Shown here one piece after another: positions 45,759 through 55,308 of a stretch of 64,000 nt of DNA (within the stretch, counting starts at the first letter, position 1; each line of letters starts with the position of its first letter). The position numbers and the translations under genes are program-made. Source of the DNA: Paracoccaceae bacterium (lineage in GTDB: Bacteria > Pseudomonadota > Alphaproteobacteria > Rhodobacterales > Rhodobacteraceae); contig JANQRE010000038.1 of NCBI GenBank assembly GCA_028284705.1, positions 1-64,000 of the forward strand. The letters run 5' to 3'. The notes beneath the pieces are model-generated. The model saw only the letters and a program-made list of their open reading frames with translations, did no database searches and was not told where the DNA came from.

Positions 45759-48104
45759 TTAGAACCGCGTCGAAATCGTCAGATCGAAAGAGCGTTCCTT
45801 GTCATATGTCTCTTTCACGAGCGCTTTGGAGAAGTTGAACCGCAGCGGTCCGATCTGCGTGTCCCAGAAGACCGAGAAGCCAATGGTTGACCGCAATCGC
45901 AAGCCGTCATCGACGATGCCTGTAGGCTGCGTCGCGCCAGCGGTGCCGGCCACGTCATCCAGGCCCCAAAGCGATCCGACATCGAAGAACACACCACCGG
46001 AAATCCCATACTCCTCCGGTAGGCCAAGCGGAAACTCTGCTTCCAGCCGGGCGACCGCGAAGTAATTGCCCCCAAGAGCATCAGCATTCGTCGAGTCCCG
46101 ATCCCTTGGACCAAGCCCCGCGCCGTCAAAACCGCGAAACTGTCGGCTGCCGAGGAAGAAACGCTCCGTGATCCGGCTGTTTCCATTCAGTCGATGATAG
46201 GCACCAAACTCGAACTCAGCGCGCAAGGTCACCTCTTCACGGGCCACACGCGTTTCCGCGGAAATCAGCCCCTCAGTCTTCAAGAACCTAGCATCACCGC
46301 CGAGGCCGCCTACCTGGGTACCGAACCGCAGCAAAACCCCGGAGGTTGGGTTCAAGCCGGAGCGCCGTGTGTCATATGTATAGATCAAACCAACGGAGGA
46401 ACTTGTCACAGTGCCCGCATCCCGCTGAATGATTGGTGACGTGGCCGCATTTACATTTTTGATGGAGTCTCGCGAAATCGAATAATTGATACCGAGACGA
46501 CCATTCTCGCTGATCGGAAACTCAAGGCTTGGGGAAAGCCCAATGTTCTGCGTATCAAACTGCGAAAACTGACTGGTTGTGGTCCGGTAATATGCCGAGA
46601 GGCCAAATTGGAGATCGCGGCCCAGAAAGGCCGGTTCAACGAAATCGAGAGACGTATTCTGCGTGTCAGACCCGGTATCGAATGAAAACGCAAAGCGCTG
46701 ACCACGTCCCAGGAAATTGCGCTCGCTGAAGCTGACGTTGAACCCAACACCATCAATCGCCCCGTAACTCACGCCGAACCCGAGAGAACCTGTGGTTGTC
46801 TCCTCGACATCCACGTCAACAATCACCTGTTCGGCGCTTGAGCCCTCGCGCGTATTCACATCAGCCGTCGAGAAATAGTTCAGCGCGCGAATGCGCTCCG
46901 CCGCGTCACGGATTTCGCGCGGATTGAACGGATCGCCCTCGACCGTCCGGAACTGCCGCCGGATCACCCTGTCAAGCGTGGTCGCGTTGCCCTCGATATC
47001 GATCCGTTCCACAAAGACACGCGGACCCCGAACAATGTTGAACTCGATATCCAGCGTCAGATCGGCATCGTTGCGGGTGACGCGTGGTTCGACTCGAATG
47101 AAGTTCAGGCCTTTCTGCAAGGCAAGTCGCTCCATCCGCGTGATCGTATTCTCGACCTTTGCCGGCGTATAAACTTGGCCCGTCCGGATCTTGTTTACCG
47201 CAAGAAATTCATCGGAATCGATCTCCGGCAGATCGCTGAACGCTGTGATCTGACCAAATTTGAACTGCTGACCTTCCCTCACATTGAAGGTGATGAAAAA
47301 GCCGTCGCGTTCGCGGGTCAGTTCGGGCGTCGCCGAGAGGACCTGGAAGTCGATATACCCACGCGAGAGGTAAAAATCGCGCAACAACTGGCGGTCAAAG
47401 GCGATCCGATCATTGATGAACGTGTCCGACTGGATGAGAACCCGAAACAACCCCGCTTGTTTACTCTCGATGACCCGGCGCAACCTGCGGTCCGAATAGG
47501 CACGGTTGCCCACAAAACTGATCCGCTCCACCTCAGAGACACCGCCCTCGGCCACCTCAAACACCAGATCGACGCGGTTTTGCGAGCGCGGGATGATCCG
47601 TGGCGTCACTGTCGCCGAAATCCGACCGGCCTGACGATAGGCCTCGGTGATCAGCGCGGCATCGGCTTCAGCGGTGGCAGGGTTGTAGACCCGGCGTGAT
47701 TGCGACTGGATAAGACCTTGCAGGTCTTCATCCTTCAGCCGCTCGTTGCCTTCGATGTTCACCCGGTTGATCGTCGGGAATTCCTTGACCTGCACCACCA
47801 GCGTGCCGCCGGTCGGGATCACGTCCACTTTCTCGAACAGCCCAGAGCGTTGCAGGCGCTGCACCGCATCATTCAGCTGCGCGGCAGAGACCCGTTGCCC
47901 CCTCTGCAGATTCAGAAAACTCAGGATCGTGGCATCATCGATCCGTGTATTGCCTTCAATCTGGACTTGAGAGAACTGGAAGCTCTGCGCCACGGCGGGC
48001 GAAATCGGAGCGACAACCAGAGGTGTCGCAAGGCCGAGACCCAGAACAATCGGTATGAGGCGGAAATGACGAGTAAGCCTGCGCGTCGCTGTTGCGATCT
48101 TCAT
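45759..48104 (-). CDS. bamA: Outer membrane protein assembly factor BamA
   Basis: 781 residues. A signal peptide (about 14-40) precedes five POTRA domains (about 40-400; for example FSQVQIEGNTRIDDATIL and VFVERIDIEGNATTLDRV), then a 16-strand β-barrel ending in Phe (FDLTISTRF). BamA inserts and folds outer-membrane β-barrels. ATG 48104 is preferred over a frame extension to 48158 because it gives a signal peptide directly. A terminator lies upstream of it for the small-protein/rseP transcript, so bamA probably has its own promoter in 48105-48174. Confidence 0.95.
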   Translation of the reverse strand: MKIATATRRLTRHFRLIPIVLGLGLATPLVVAPISPAVAQSFQFSQVQIEGNTRIDDATILSFLNLQRGQRVSAAQLNDAVQRLQRSGLFEKVDVIPTGGTLVVQVKEFPTINRVNIEGNERLKDEDLQGLIQSQSRRVYNPATAEADAALITEAYRQAGRISATVTPRIIPRSQNRVDLVFEVAEGGVSEVERISFVGNRAYSDRRLRRVIESKQAGLFRVLIQSDTFINDRIAFDRQLLRDFYLSRGYIDFQVLSATPELTRERDGFFITFNVREGQQFKFGQITAFSDLPEIDSDEFLAVNKIRTGQVYTPAKVENTITRMERLALQKGLNFIRVEPRVTRNDADLTLDIEFNIVRGPRVFVERIDIEGNATTLDRVIRRQFRTVEGDPFNPREIRDAAERIRALNYFSTADVNTREGSSAEQVIVDVDVEETTTGSLGFGVSYGAIDGVGFNVSFSERNFLGRGQRFAFSFDTGSDTQNTSLDFVEPAFLGRDLQFGLSAYYRTTTSQFSQFDTQNIGLSPSLEFPISENGRLGINYSISRDSIKNVNAATSPIIQRDAGTVTSSSVGLIYTYDTRRSGLNPTSGVLLRFGTQVGGLGGDARFLKTEGLISAETRVAREEVTLRAEFEFGAYHRLNGNSRITERFFLGSRQFRGFDGAGLGPRDRDSTNADALGGNYFAVARLEAEFPLGLPEEYGISGGVFFDVGSLWGLDDVAGTAGATQPTGIVDDGLRLRSTIGFSVFWDTQIGPLRFNFSKALVKETYDKERSFDLTISTRF

Positions 48105-48174
48105 TTTTGGTGGTCCCGCTCTGACACTCAATATTGCGTTACTTGCTACCTCAGCCACATCCTGTTGTCAAAAC

Positions 48175-48216
48175 CAAGAAAGCCCGCAGGCCCTCGTTTT
48201 TTCGGGGCTGTGCGGG
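48175..48216 (-). terminator. Intrinsic terminator between the small membrane protein gene and bamA
   Basis: Minus-strand stem GCCCGC (48216-48211) / GCGGGC (48186-48181), with an inner GCCC/GGGC pair and an A-rich loop, is followed by TTTCTT (48180-48175). It follows the 41-residue ORF and precedes bamA, so it ends or attenuates the upstream part of the envelope run. Confidence 0.7.
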
Positions 48217-48242
48217 CGCAATTTTTCAAGTGTTGTCGCGGT

Positions 48243-48368
48243 TTAGAGCGAGCCGATATACTGGGCGATCAGCAAGCCTGCGATGATGGCACAAGGCCAC
48301 AGCAGACGATCGAGGTTCAAAAGAACCAGGAAGCGCAATCCGCGATATCCATCCTGAATGTGATGCAT
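48243..48368 (-). CDS. Small single-pass membrane protein, 41 residues
   Basis: The frame runs from ATG 48368 to TAA 48243: a basic N-terminus (MHHIQDGYRGLRFLVLLN), then a hydrophobic stretch (about 22-38, LLWPCAIIAGLLIAQYI). AGAGGA lies about 9 nt before the ATG. It is 66 nt downstream of rseP and is followed by a terminator, so it sits at the end of that transcript. I recognise no family. A small membrane protein next to a site-2 protease could be a partner or regulator, but that is speculation. Confidence 0.6.
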   Translation of the reverse strand: MHHIQDGYRGLRFLVLLNLDRLLWPCAIIAGLLIAQYIGSL

Positions 48369-48434
48369 GGCACCAAATCCTCTGCTCAGTTAAGCGAAGA
48401 TATGGCGGTCAAATGTGGCGCAAATGGGGCAGAA

Positions 48435-49769
48435 TCAGGTGCAAAGGAAGTCATTTGTCAGGGCAAATGCCATCAGCGACAGGAGCAAAACCAGCCCGGT
48501 CATCATCATGATATTGAGTGCACGATCACTTGGAGGTCGCCCCGTAACCGCTTCAAATGCATGGAAAACCAGGTGTCCACCATCGAGCACCGGGATCGGG
48601 AACAGGTTCAGAAGTCCCACCGCTGTAGACAGCACCGCAATGAACCAGATGAACTCGGTCAGACCCTGGCTCGCCATATCGCCACTGGTCTGGGCAATAC
48701 CGATCGGCCCCTGAATGTTGCAGGAGCTGATCGCGCCGGTGATCATGTGCCAGAGGCCCGACAGGCTCGAAGTGGCAATGAACCAGGTCTGCGTGATGCC
48801 CCCCACGATGGCCGCTCCGGCCCCAAGTGTCTCACGCTGCGGCTCAAAGAAGGTGCCGCCGGAAAACCCGATCAGCCAGCGGCTTTCAAATCCGTCTTCC
48901 GTCGGCAGATCGCGCTGGCGCGGCGTCAGCGTGACATCGAGTATCTCCCCGCCCCGCCAGATCGTCAGCGCCATCGGCGCGCCTTCACCCGATTGCGCCA
49001 GTTCCTGCACCTGGCTCAGCGCGTAGACGGATGTGCCATCCACGCTCAGGATCACGTCGCCCACTTCCAACCCTGCATCGATTGCCGCCGACTTCGGCTG
49101 CAATTGATCAAGCACCGGTGGGAACGGGTAAACGGAGGTGAACGCGCGCCGCGACCCCTCCCGCTCGATCACATAATCCACTTCCGGCGCCGGTTCGGTC
49201 TCCCGCGCCACGGTGTAGAATGTGGCAAGGTCCGGCGTCGGAACGCCGCCCACTTCAAGGATCAGATCGCCGGGTTCAAATAGCTCTTCCTCACCCGGCA
49301 GCGGCTTCACTTCGCCGATCAGGGCCTTCTCGGTGGCCTGGCCTGAAAGAATAAAAATCCCTGCAAAAACAAGGATGGAGAGGATGAAGTTAAACACCGG
49401 ACCCGCCGCCACAGTGGCAGAGCGCCGCCAAAGATCGGCGCCATGCATGGTGCGCTTGCGCTCCGCCTCGCTCAAGGTTGAGATCGTCTCGCCATCCTTG
49501 CCCGACGCCGCATCCGCATCGCCCAGAAACTTCACATATCCACCGAACGGCAAAGCTGCGACCTGCCATTTCGTGCCGCGCTTGTCATAGCGGGAATAGA
49601 GAACCGGCCCGAAGCCAAGCGAGAACACTTCCGCATGGATGCCGCACCAGCGCCCGACGATGTAATGGCCATATTCATGGATCGCGACGATCACGCTGAG
49701 CGCGATGATGAAGGCAATAATGGTGCCGATGAGACCTCCGAAGGAGGGCAACATGCCAATGATATCCAT
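48435..49769 (-). CDS. rseP: Site-2 intramembrane zinc metalloprotease (RseP/MmpA family)
   Basis: 444 residues. The zinc-binding HEYGH lies in the first membrane segment (about 31-35), followed by GFGPVLYSRY. PDZ domains occupy about 125-310, and the LDGGH third-ligand motif (PIPVLDGGHLVF) is at about 385, with membrane helices. The family cleaves anti-sigma factors or, in Caulobacter (MmpA), PodJ. No anti-sigma gene is nearby. It is 41 nt after dxr. Confidence 0.94.
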   Translation of the reverse strand: MDIIGMLPSFGGLIGTIIAFIIALSVIVAIHEYGHYIVGRWCGIHAEVFSLGFGPVLYSRYDKRGTKWQVAALPFGGYVKFLGDADAASGKDGETISTLSEAERKRTMHGADLWRRSATVAAGPVFNFILSILVFAGIFILSGQATEKALIGEVKPLPGEEELFEPGDLILEVGGVPTPDLATFYTVARETEPAPEVDYVIEREGSRRAFTSVYPFPPVLDQLQPKSAAIDAGLEVGDVILSVDGTSVYALSQVQELAQSGEGAPMALTIWRGGEILDVTLTPRQRDLPTEDGFESRWLIGFSGGTFFEPQRETLGAGAAIVGGITQTWFIATSSLSGLWHMITGAISSCNIQGPIGIAQTSGDMASQGLTEFIWFIAVLSTAVGLLNLFPIPVLDGGHLVFHAFEAVTGRPPSDRALNIMMMTGLVLLLSLMAFALTNDFLCT

Positions 49770-49810
49770 GCGCGTCCTTTAACCCTGCTCGCACCCGTTC
49801 GGGCTGCTTA

Positions 49811-50980
49811 TCATCTAGCGTTTCGCGTCTCGTTCGCCAACTGTCTTGCCAGATGGTCCATTTCCAAAACCTTATCAAGGGTCAGGTCATCACATCTCAG
49901 CGCGCCCTGCCCGTCGAGCCGGTCCAGAACCCGCTCGACCATCGCCGCCATGTCGAGGAACCCGATTTCTTCTGCAATGAACGCATCAAGCGCGGCTTCC
50001 TTGGCTGCGTTGAACGCCGCACCGGCGAGGCCACCGGTCTCCATAACAAAACGCGCAAGGCGCAGGGCGGGATAGCGCTCGGGATCGGCGGTTCGGAAAT
50101 TCAGGCTGCCGATCCGGGCCAGATCGAGCCGCTCCACCGGTACATGCCCACGCTCCGGCCAGTGCAGCGCATAGCCGATGGCGTGACGCATATCGGGCGG
50201 GCCGAGATGCGCCATCAGCGCCCCGTCCTTGAACCCCACCAGCGCGTGGATCAGGCTTTCGGGGTGAACGACAGCTTCGATTTGGTCAGGCGAGACGCCA
50301 AAGAACTCCTTTGTTTCAATGAGTTCCATGGCCTTGTTAAACAAAGTTGCACTGTCGATGGTGATCCGCTGCCCCATATCCCAATTGGGATGGGACGATG
50401 CCTCCTTCAGCGTCGCATCCGCCAATTTCTCCATCGGCCAGTCGCGGAAGGCCCCGCCAGAGGCCGTGATGATGATCCGCTCAACGGCCGCGATATCCTC
50501 TCCCACCAGCGCCTGGAAAATGGCCGAGTGTTCGCTGTCCACAGGCAAAACGGTCGCGCCGTGTTTCTTCGCTTCGCCCAACAGGATCGGCCCCGCCGTC
50601 ACCAACGATTCCTTATTGGCCAAGGCCAGCGTGCGCCCATGTTTCAGCGCCGTGAGCCCCGGCACCAGCCCCGCCGCGCCGATAATCGCCGACATCACCC
50701 AATCGGCAGGCCGCTCGCCGCCCTCTTGCAAGGCCGTCTCGCCCGCTGCCGCCTCAATACCAGTGCCGGCGAGCAAGTCTTTAAGCTCCGCGTAGCCTTC
50801 CTCGAACGCGGTGATCGCCACATCTGCGTTCAGCGCTTTCGCCTGCTCCGCCAGCCGCGCCACATTGCGCCCGCCGCTCAGCGCGATAACGTCATAGGCC
50901 TCGGGGTTGCGGGAAATCAGGTCGACCGTGTTCTCGCCAATCGAGCCGGTCGATCCAAAAATCGTGACCGAACGGGTCAC
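49811..50980 (-). CDS. dxr: 1-deoxy-D-xylulose 5-phosphate reductoisomerase
   Basis: 389 residues. It is the first committed step of the non-mevalonate isoprenoid pathway, using NADPH. Signatures: TIFGSTGSIGENTVDLI (about 5-21), LALANKESLVTAG, PVDSEHSAIFQAL, ITASGGAFRDWP and HPNWDMGQRITIDSATL. Its start overlaps the cdsA stop by 4 nt. Confidence 0.97.
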   Translation of the reverse strand: MTRSVTIFGSTGSIGENTVDLISRNPEAYDVIALSGGRNVARLAEQAKALNADVAITAFEEGYAELKDLLAGTGIEAAAGETALQEGGERPADWVMSAIIGAAGLVPGLTALKHGRTLALANKESLVTAGPILLGEAKKHGATVLPVDSEHSAIFQALVGEDIAAVERIIITASGGAFRDWPMEKLADATLKEASSHPNWDMGQRITIDSATLFNKAMELIETKEFFGVSPDQIEAVVHPESLIHALVGFKDGALMAHLGPPDMRHAIGYALHWPERGHVPVERLDLARIGSLNFRTADPERYPALRLARFVMETGGLAGAAFNAAKEAALDAFIAEEIGFLDMAAMVERVLDRLDGQGALRCDDLTLDKVLEMDHLARQLANETRNAR

Positions 50981-51774
50981 GCAGGCACCGGCAAAGCAGG
51001 CGGAAAATCAACAACTTGCTCGATCAGAAGCAGAAAAACCGACGCGCCCAACATCCCGTCGAACCGATCAAAGAACCCGCCATGGCCGGGGATCAGGTTC
51101 GACGAGTCCTTCACGCCCATTTTACGCTTCATCGCCGATTCCGCGATGTCCCCCATTTGCGCAGCCATGGAGATCGCGACAGCGATGCCGATGATCTCCC
51201 AACCGACGCCGGGAATGCGCAGGAAAAACAGGCTGACGACAGCCGCCGAAACCCATCCCGCAACCGTGCCCGACCAGGTCTTTTTTGGGCTCACCTGCGG
51301 CCAGAATTTCGGACCGCCAAAGGCCCGCCCGGCAAAATAGCCGAACACATCCGTGGCAATCACGACAAGCGCGAGCCAGAGCATCCAGACAAAGCCGAAA
51401 TCATCCCGTTGCACGCCCAACCCGAAGGAGGCGATGACGATCAGCGCGGCAAACATCATGTAAAGCGTGCGATTGCGCTCCAAGAGCGCGATGCCTGCAA
51501 TTGCGGGCAGCAGCAGGAATGGCAGGCCAAACCCGCCTGGCAGAAGTTTCGCCGCCACCAGCGACGCAGCGCCCACCAACGCCATGGTCAGGGCGCGTTT
51601 CGGGCCTCCGCCCAACATGCGCACCAATTCCCAGATCAAGGCACCGGTCAGACCCGCCAACAATGCGGTGAACCAGACGCCACCAACCCAGACTGCCCAT
51701 AGGCCGACCACAGCCATAACCGCGCCCGACGCCATACGCGTCGCGAGGTCTGCCCATTTTTCAGATGTCGCCAT
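50977..51774 (-). CDS. cdsA: Phosphatidate cytidylyltransferase
   Basis: 265 residues, about eight membrane helices. It makes CDP-diacylglycerol for all phospholipids. The signature SAMKRKMGVKDSSNLIPGHG followed by GFFDRFDGMLGA lies near the C-terminus. It is downstream of uppS by 27 nt and coupled to dxr by a 4-nt overlap. Confidence 0.96.
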   Translation of the reverse strand: MATSEKWADLATRMASGAVMAVVGLWAVWVGGVWFTALLAGLTGALIWELVRMLGGGPKRALTMALVGAASLVAAKLLPGGFGLPFLLLPAIAGIALLERNRTLYMMFAALIVIASFGLGVQRDDFGFVWMLWLALVVIATDVFGYFAGRAFGGPKFWPQVSPKKTWSGTVAGWVSAAVVSLFFLRIPGVGWEIIGIAVAISMAAQMGDIAESAMKRKMGVKDSSNLIPGHGGFFDRFDGMLGASVFLLLIEQVVDFPPALPVPA

Positions 51775-51801
51775 TCTCCCCCGGTCGGCTTGCTGTCAGG
51801 C

Positions 51802-52533
51802 TCAGGCGCGCGCCGCGCCGAACCGTCTGTCGCGCCCACCGTAGCGGTTCACCACCGCTTCGAAAACCTCAGGCGTGAAATCCGGCCAATGGGTGTCGAT
51901 GAACTCATATTCCGCATAGGCCGACTGCCAGAGCAGGAAGTTGGAGATGCGGGCCTCTCCGCTGGTGCGGATCACCAGATCAGGGTCGGGCAGCACATAG
52001 GTGTCGAGGAAAGAGGCCAGAACTTCGGAATTCACCTGCTCGGGCTTCAGCCGCCCTTCCGCCACTTCAACTGCCATACGCTGTGTGGCGCGGGTCACCT
52101 CATCGCGGGCACCGTAATTCAGCGCGATGGTCAGATGGGTCGTGGAATTGTCCTTCGTCAGGTCTTCCAGGAAATCCATCAGCGCTTGGAGCTTTTTGTC
52201 CAACCGCACCCGGTCACCAATGAACCGCACGCACACGCCCATCCGGTGCAGATAGTTCGCTTCGCGTTGGATATAGCGGCGGAACAGCGCCATGAGACCG
52301 GCAACTTCCGTCTGAGTGCGCTTCCAGTTCTCGGTCGAGAAGGCAAAGATCGTCACATATTTCACGCCCAGATCAGGGCAGGCTTTCACCACTTCGCGCA
52401 CGCGCCGCGCGCCCGCCTGGTGGCCAAACAGCCTCGGTTTGCCGCGCTGCGTTGCCCAGCGTCCATTGCCATCCATGATGATGGCGACGTGATTGGGACC
52501 ATCGGTGTCCCGCGTCTCTTTGCGAATATTCAT
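51802..52533 (-). CDS. uppS: Undecaprenyl diphosphate synthase
   Basis: 243 residues. It makes the C55 lipid carrier for peptidoglycan and O-antigen by cis-prenyl addition. Signatures: VAIIMDGNGRWATQRG (about 16-31), GHQAGARRVREVV, FAFSTENWKR and DLVIRTSGEARISNFLLWQ. It lies between frr and cdsA in the usual alphaproteobacterial order. Confidence 0.97.
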   Translation of the reverse strand: MNIRKETRDTDGPNHVAIIMDGNGRWATQRGKPRLFGHQAGARRVREVVKACPDLGVKYVTIFAFSTENWKRTQTEVAGLMALFRRYIQREANYLHRMGVCVRFIGDRVRLDKKLQALMDFLEDLTKDNSTTHLTIALNYGARDEVTRATQRMAVEVAEGRLKPEQVNSEVLASFLDTYVLPDPDLVIRTSGEARISNFLLWQSAYAEYEFIDTHWPDFTPEVFEAVVNRYGGRDRRFGAARA

Positions 52534-52609
52534 CTGTTCACTGCCCGTTTTCTTTTGTTTAATTTAGAGAGTTCGAATGCGTTCGTAAAATGCTGCGTTC
52601 AGACCTGCA

Positions 52610-53173
52610 CTAAACCTGCATAATCTCGCCTTGCTTGGTCTCCAGAGCTTCATCGACCTGCTTGATCATTGCATCGGTCATGTCCTGCACTTCTTGTTCC
52701 CAAAGCTTCTGATCGTCTTCGGACATGCCATCGGCTTTGCCCTTCTTGATCTGGTCCATGCCGTCGCGGCGCACATTGCGGATCGATACGCGTGCATTCT
52801 CGGCATAGCTGCCCGCGACTTTGGAGAGTTCGCGGCGGCGCTCTTCGTTCAGTTCCGGGATCGGCAGCATGATGATCGTGCCGTTCATCTGCGGATTGAT
52901 GCCAAGGCCACTTTCGCGGATCGCTTTCTCGACCTTGTTCACAAGGCCCTTGTCCCAGACATTCACCGTCACCATGCGTGGTTCGGGGACATTCACCGTG
53001 CCCACCTGATTGATCGGGGTCATCAGGCCGTAAGCATCGACCATCACCGGCTCCAGCATCGAGGCCGAGGCGCGACCGGTTCTGAGTGAGGCAAATTCTG
53101 TCCGCAAATTCGCCATCGCCCCATCCATGCGGCGTTGCAGATCATCGGTGTCTAGCATGAAATCGTCGGACAT
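52610..53173 (-). CDS. frr: Ribosome recycling factor
   Basis: 187 residues. It splits post-termination ribosomes with EF-G. Signatures: [20 protein letters not shown] (about 31-50), [23 protein letters not shown]-type segment ([23 protein letters not shown]) and a C-terminal helix. It normally follows pyrH directly; here the Hint gene intervenes on the opposite strand, with a 234-nt gap before it. ATG 53173 fits the family start. Confidence 0.96.
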   Translation of the reverse strand: MSDDFMLDTDDLQRRMDGAMANLRTEFASLRTGRASASMLEPVMVDAYGLMTPINQVGTVNVPEPRMVTVNVWDKGLVNKVEKAIRESGLGINPQMNGTIIMLPIPELNEERRRELSKVAGSYAENARVSIRNVRRDGMDQIKKGKADGMSEDDQKLWEQEVQDMTDAMIKQVDEALETKQGEIMQV

Positions 53174-53407
53174 GGGCGATGCTCACAGTTTCTTAGAATT
53201 TTCCGCGGTATAGGAGGATTTCGCCGCGCATTCCAGAGCCATTCACCCCGGCGCGCCCGAATCCGCGCCGATGCGCCTGCCAGAACACAGAGCGCGTCTC
53301 AGACGCATTTGCAGCAAATTGTTCGCAAATTGAGGTTCCCCCAGAACGTGTGGTTAAGACCGGTGATCTACGCGAGCACGACCTGACCCTGCGATGCGAC
53401 GAGCTCA

Positions 53408-54463
53408 ATGCCAACGATCCATAGTGTCACCATGTTCTACATCGGCAATTTCGCCGATATGGATGTCGATGAGTCCGATTGGGACAGCGACAACCAGAAG
53501 CTGGTCATCGGCGAACATGACAACTTATCGCTCGTCGATATCGATGAGCACGACGTCGACGATGACGGCGTCATCTACGACAATGAAGGCAAAAGCAGCG
53601 ACTATCTCTCCTACGATGTTGGCAATGGGCCGGTGTCATCGGCGCTCGACTCCTCTTCGCTCTACGAGGCCGACATACTTCTGGGTGACGGAAGTGTGCT
53701 TTCGGTGCAGGTGCTGGTTTTGCAAAGCGAGGACGGCGATGTCTTCGTCTCAGAATATCCGGGCGGCTCCCTTGACGGGTTGAACGTGCAATCGATCACC
53801 CTGACCGATCTCGTGAATTCCAACGCCGCTGGCATCAACGCGGGGAATTCCGATGTCGAGGGCGCCTCGGTGGTCTGTTTTTGTATGGGCACGCGCATCA
53901 CAACGCCCACGGGTCCCGTCCCGGTGGAGATGCTCAAGCCCGGTGATATGGTCTCAACCCTTGATCACGGGCCCCAACCCGTCGTCTGGCAAGACAGGAC
54001 GACGCTGATCCGGCCCGGCTCTAACGCTCCTATCCTCTTCGCCAAAGGCAGTCTCGGGGATGGCTCTCCGTCAGATGTACTGCGCCTGTCGCCCCAGCAT
54101 CGGGTTTTTATGCGGTCGCGCATTGCTAAGCGCATGTATGGAACATCGGAGATACTGCTCGCGGCCCGTTACTTCGAAGCGCTGGACAGCGTCGCACGCG
54201 CCCTGCCCTTCATGCCAGTCACCTATCACCACTTCGCCTGTCGCTCCCATGAAATCATTTTCGCAAACGGAGCGCAGGTCGAAACCTTCCTGCCCGGTCC
54301 CACAGGGTTGAAATCACTGTCGCACATGGCGCGCGCGGCATTGCCAAAGGGGTTGATGTCCATGCAACCCGCCCGCAAAATCGTGCGCGGCCAAAAGGCC
54401 CGTAACCTCATCCGGCGGCATGCGCAGAACCCAAACCGGCGTCTGGCGGAACTCGGCGCTTAG
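53408..54463 (+). CDS. Hint-domain (Hedgehog/intein-type) protein
   Basis: 351 residues. The N-terminal 150 residues are very acidic (Asp/Glu/Ser-rich, no hydrophobic segment). From about 157 the Hint_2-type domain begins at [20 protein letters not shown], has [19 protein letters not shown], then LSPQHRVF (about 227-234) and [18 protein letters not shown] (about 273-290). A basic tail follows (about 320-351). Hint proteins of this class are often exported by type I secretion in roseobacters; no transporter is near. It is on the plus strand between pyrH and frr, and its stop overlaps the pyrH stop by 4 nt. Confidence 0.85.
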   Translation: MPTIHSVTMFYIGNFADMDVDESDWDSDNQKLVIGEHDNLSLVDIDEHDVDDDGVIYDNEGKSSDYLSYDVGNGPVSSALDSSSLYEADILLGDGSVLSVQVLVLQSEDGDVFVSEYPGGSLDGLNVQSITLTDLVNSNAAGINAGNSDVEGASVVCFCMGTRITTPTGPVPVEMLKPGDMVSTLDHGPQPVVWQDRTTLIRPGSNAPILFAKGSLGDGSPSDVLRLSPQHRVFMRSRIAKRMYGTSEILLAARYFEALDSVARALPFMPVTYHHFACRSHEIIFANGAQVETFLPGPTGLKSLSHMARAALPKGLMSMQPARKIVRGQKARNLIRRHAQNPNRRLAELGA

Positions 54464-55191
54464 TCCTGCACGATCGTGTAGGTGCCTTCGCCGCCCAGGA
54501 TGCCTTTGAAGCCCCCGGGCTCGTCCAGCGAGAACACGATGATCGGCAGATTATTGTCGCGCGCCAGCGCAATGGCGGAGGCATCCATAACCTTCAGCCG
54601 CTTCGCCAGCACCTCGTCATAGGTGACACGCTCATAGCGCTGCGCGTCGTCGTGCTGTGCGGGGTCCTTGTCGTAGATGCCATCGACGCCGTTCTTGCCC
54701 ATGAAGATCGCTTCACAGGCCATCTCATTGGCCCGCAGGGCGGAGGCCGTGTCAGTGGTGAAATACGGGTTGCCTGTCCCGGCCGCGAAGATGCAGACCC
54801 GACCCTTCTCCAGATGTCGCACGGCGCGGCGGCGAATATAGGGCTCGGCCACTTCGTTCATCGTGATCGCGGAGATCACGCGGGTGTGGATGCCCAGGGC
54901 CTCCAGCGCGCCCTGCATGGCAAGCGCGTTCATCACCGTGGCGAGCATACCCATATAGTCGGCAGTCGTACGCTCCATCCCCTGGGCAGAGCCCTGAAGC
55001 CCGCGGAAAATATTGCCGCCGCCGATCACCATGCAAATCTCGACACCCAGGTCGTGCACGGTTTTGATCTCGGCGGCGATTTTCTCCACCGTGGGCGGAT
55101 GTAACCCGAACCCCTGATCCCCCATCAGCGCCTCACCGGAAATCTTCAGAAGGACGCGTTTATATGTGGTCTCTGGGGGTGTTTCGGACAT
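54460..55191 (-). CDS. pyrH: UMP kinase
   Basis: 243 residues. It phosphorylates UMP to UDP and is hexameric and GTP-regulated. Signatures: [19 protein letters not shown] (about 13-31), [32 protein letters not shown] and [13 protein letters not shown]. Its 3' end is 4 nt into the stop region of the plus-strand Hint gene, and frr follows 1.3 kb further on. It is divergent from miaA. Confidence 0.96.
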   Translation of the reverse strand: MSETPPETTYKRVLLKISGEALMGDQGFGLHPPTVEKIAAEIKTVHDLGVEICMVIGGGNIFRGLQGSAQGMERTTADYMGMLATVMNALAMQGALEALGIHTRVISAITMNEVAEPYIRRRAVRHLEKGRVCIFAAGTGNPYFTTDTASALRANEMACEAIFMGKNGVDGIYDKDPAQHDDAQRYERVTYDEVLAKRLKVMDASAIALARDNNLPIIVFSLDEPGGFKGILGGEGTYTIVQD

Positions 55192-55308
55192 CAGGGGCGC
55201 CTCCGGGCTTGCAAATTGGCGGCAAAATGTCGGAAAACGCAGCCGGTTTCAACGGCGATCCGGTGCGATTTCTTAACGCGCTTGGGGCGGGTGTAAAGAA
55301 CGTGGCCT

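Noticed and set aside
52571-52584. GTTC-N6-GTTC upstream of uppS, similar to a LexA box
   Set aside because: The alphaproteobacterial LexA site needs seven bases between half-sites; here there are six, and the gene is not an SOS gene.
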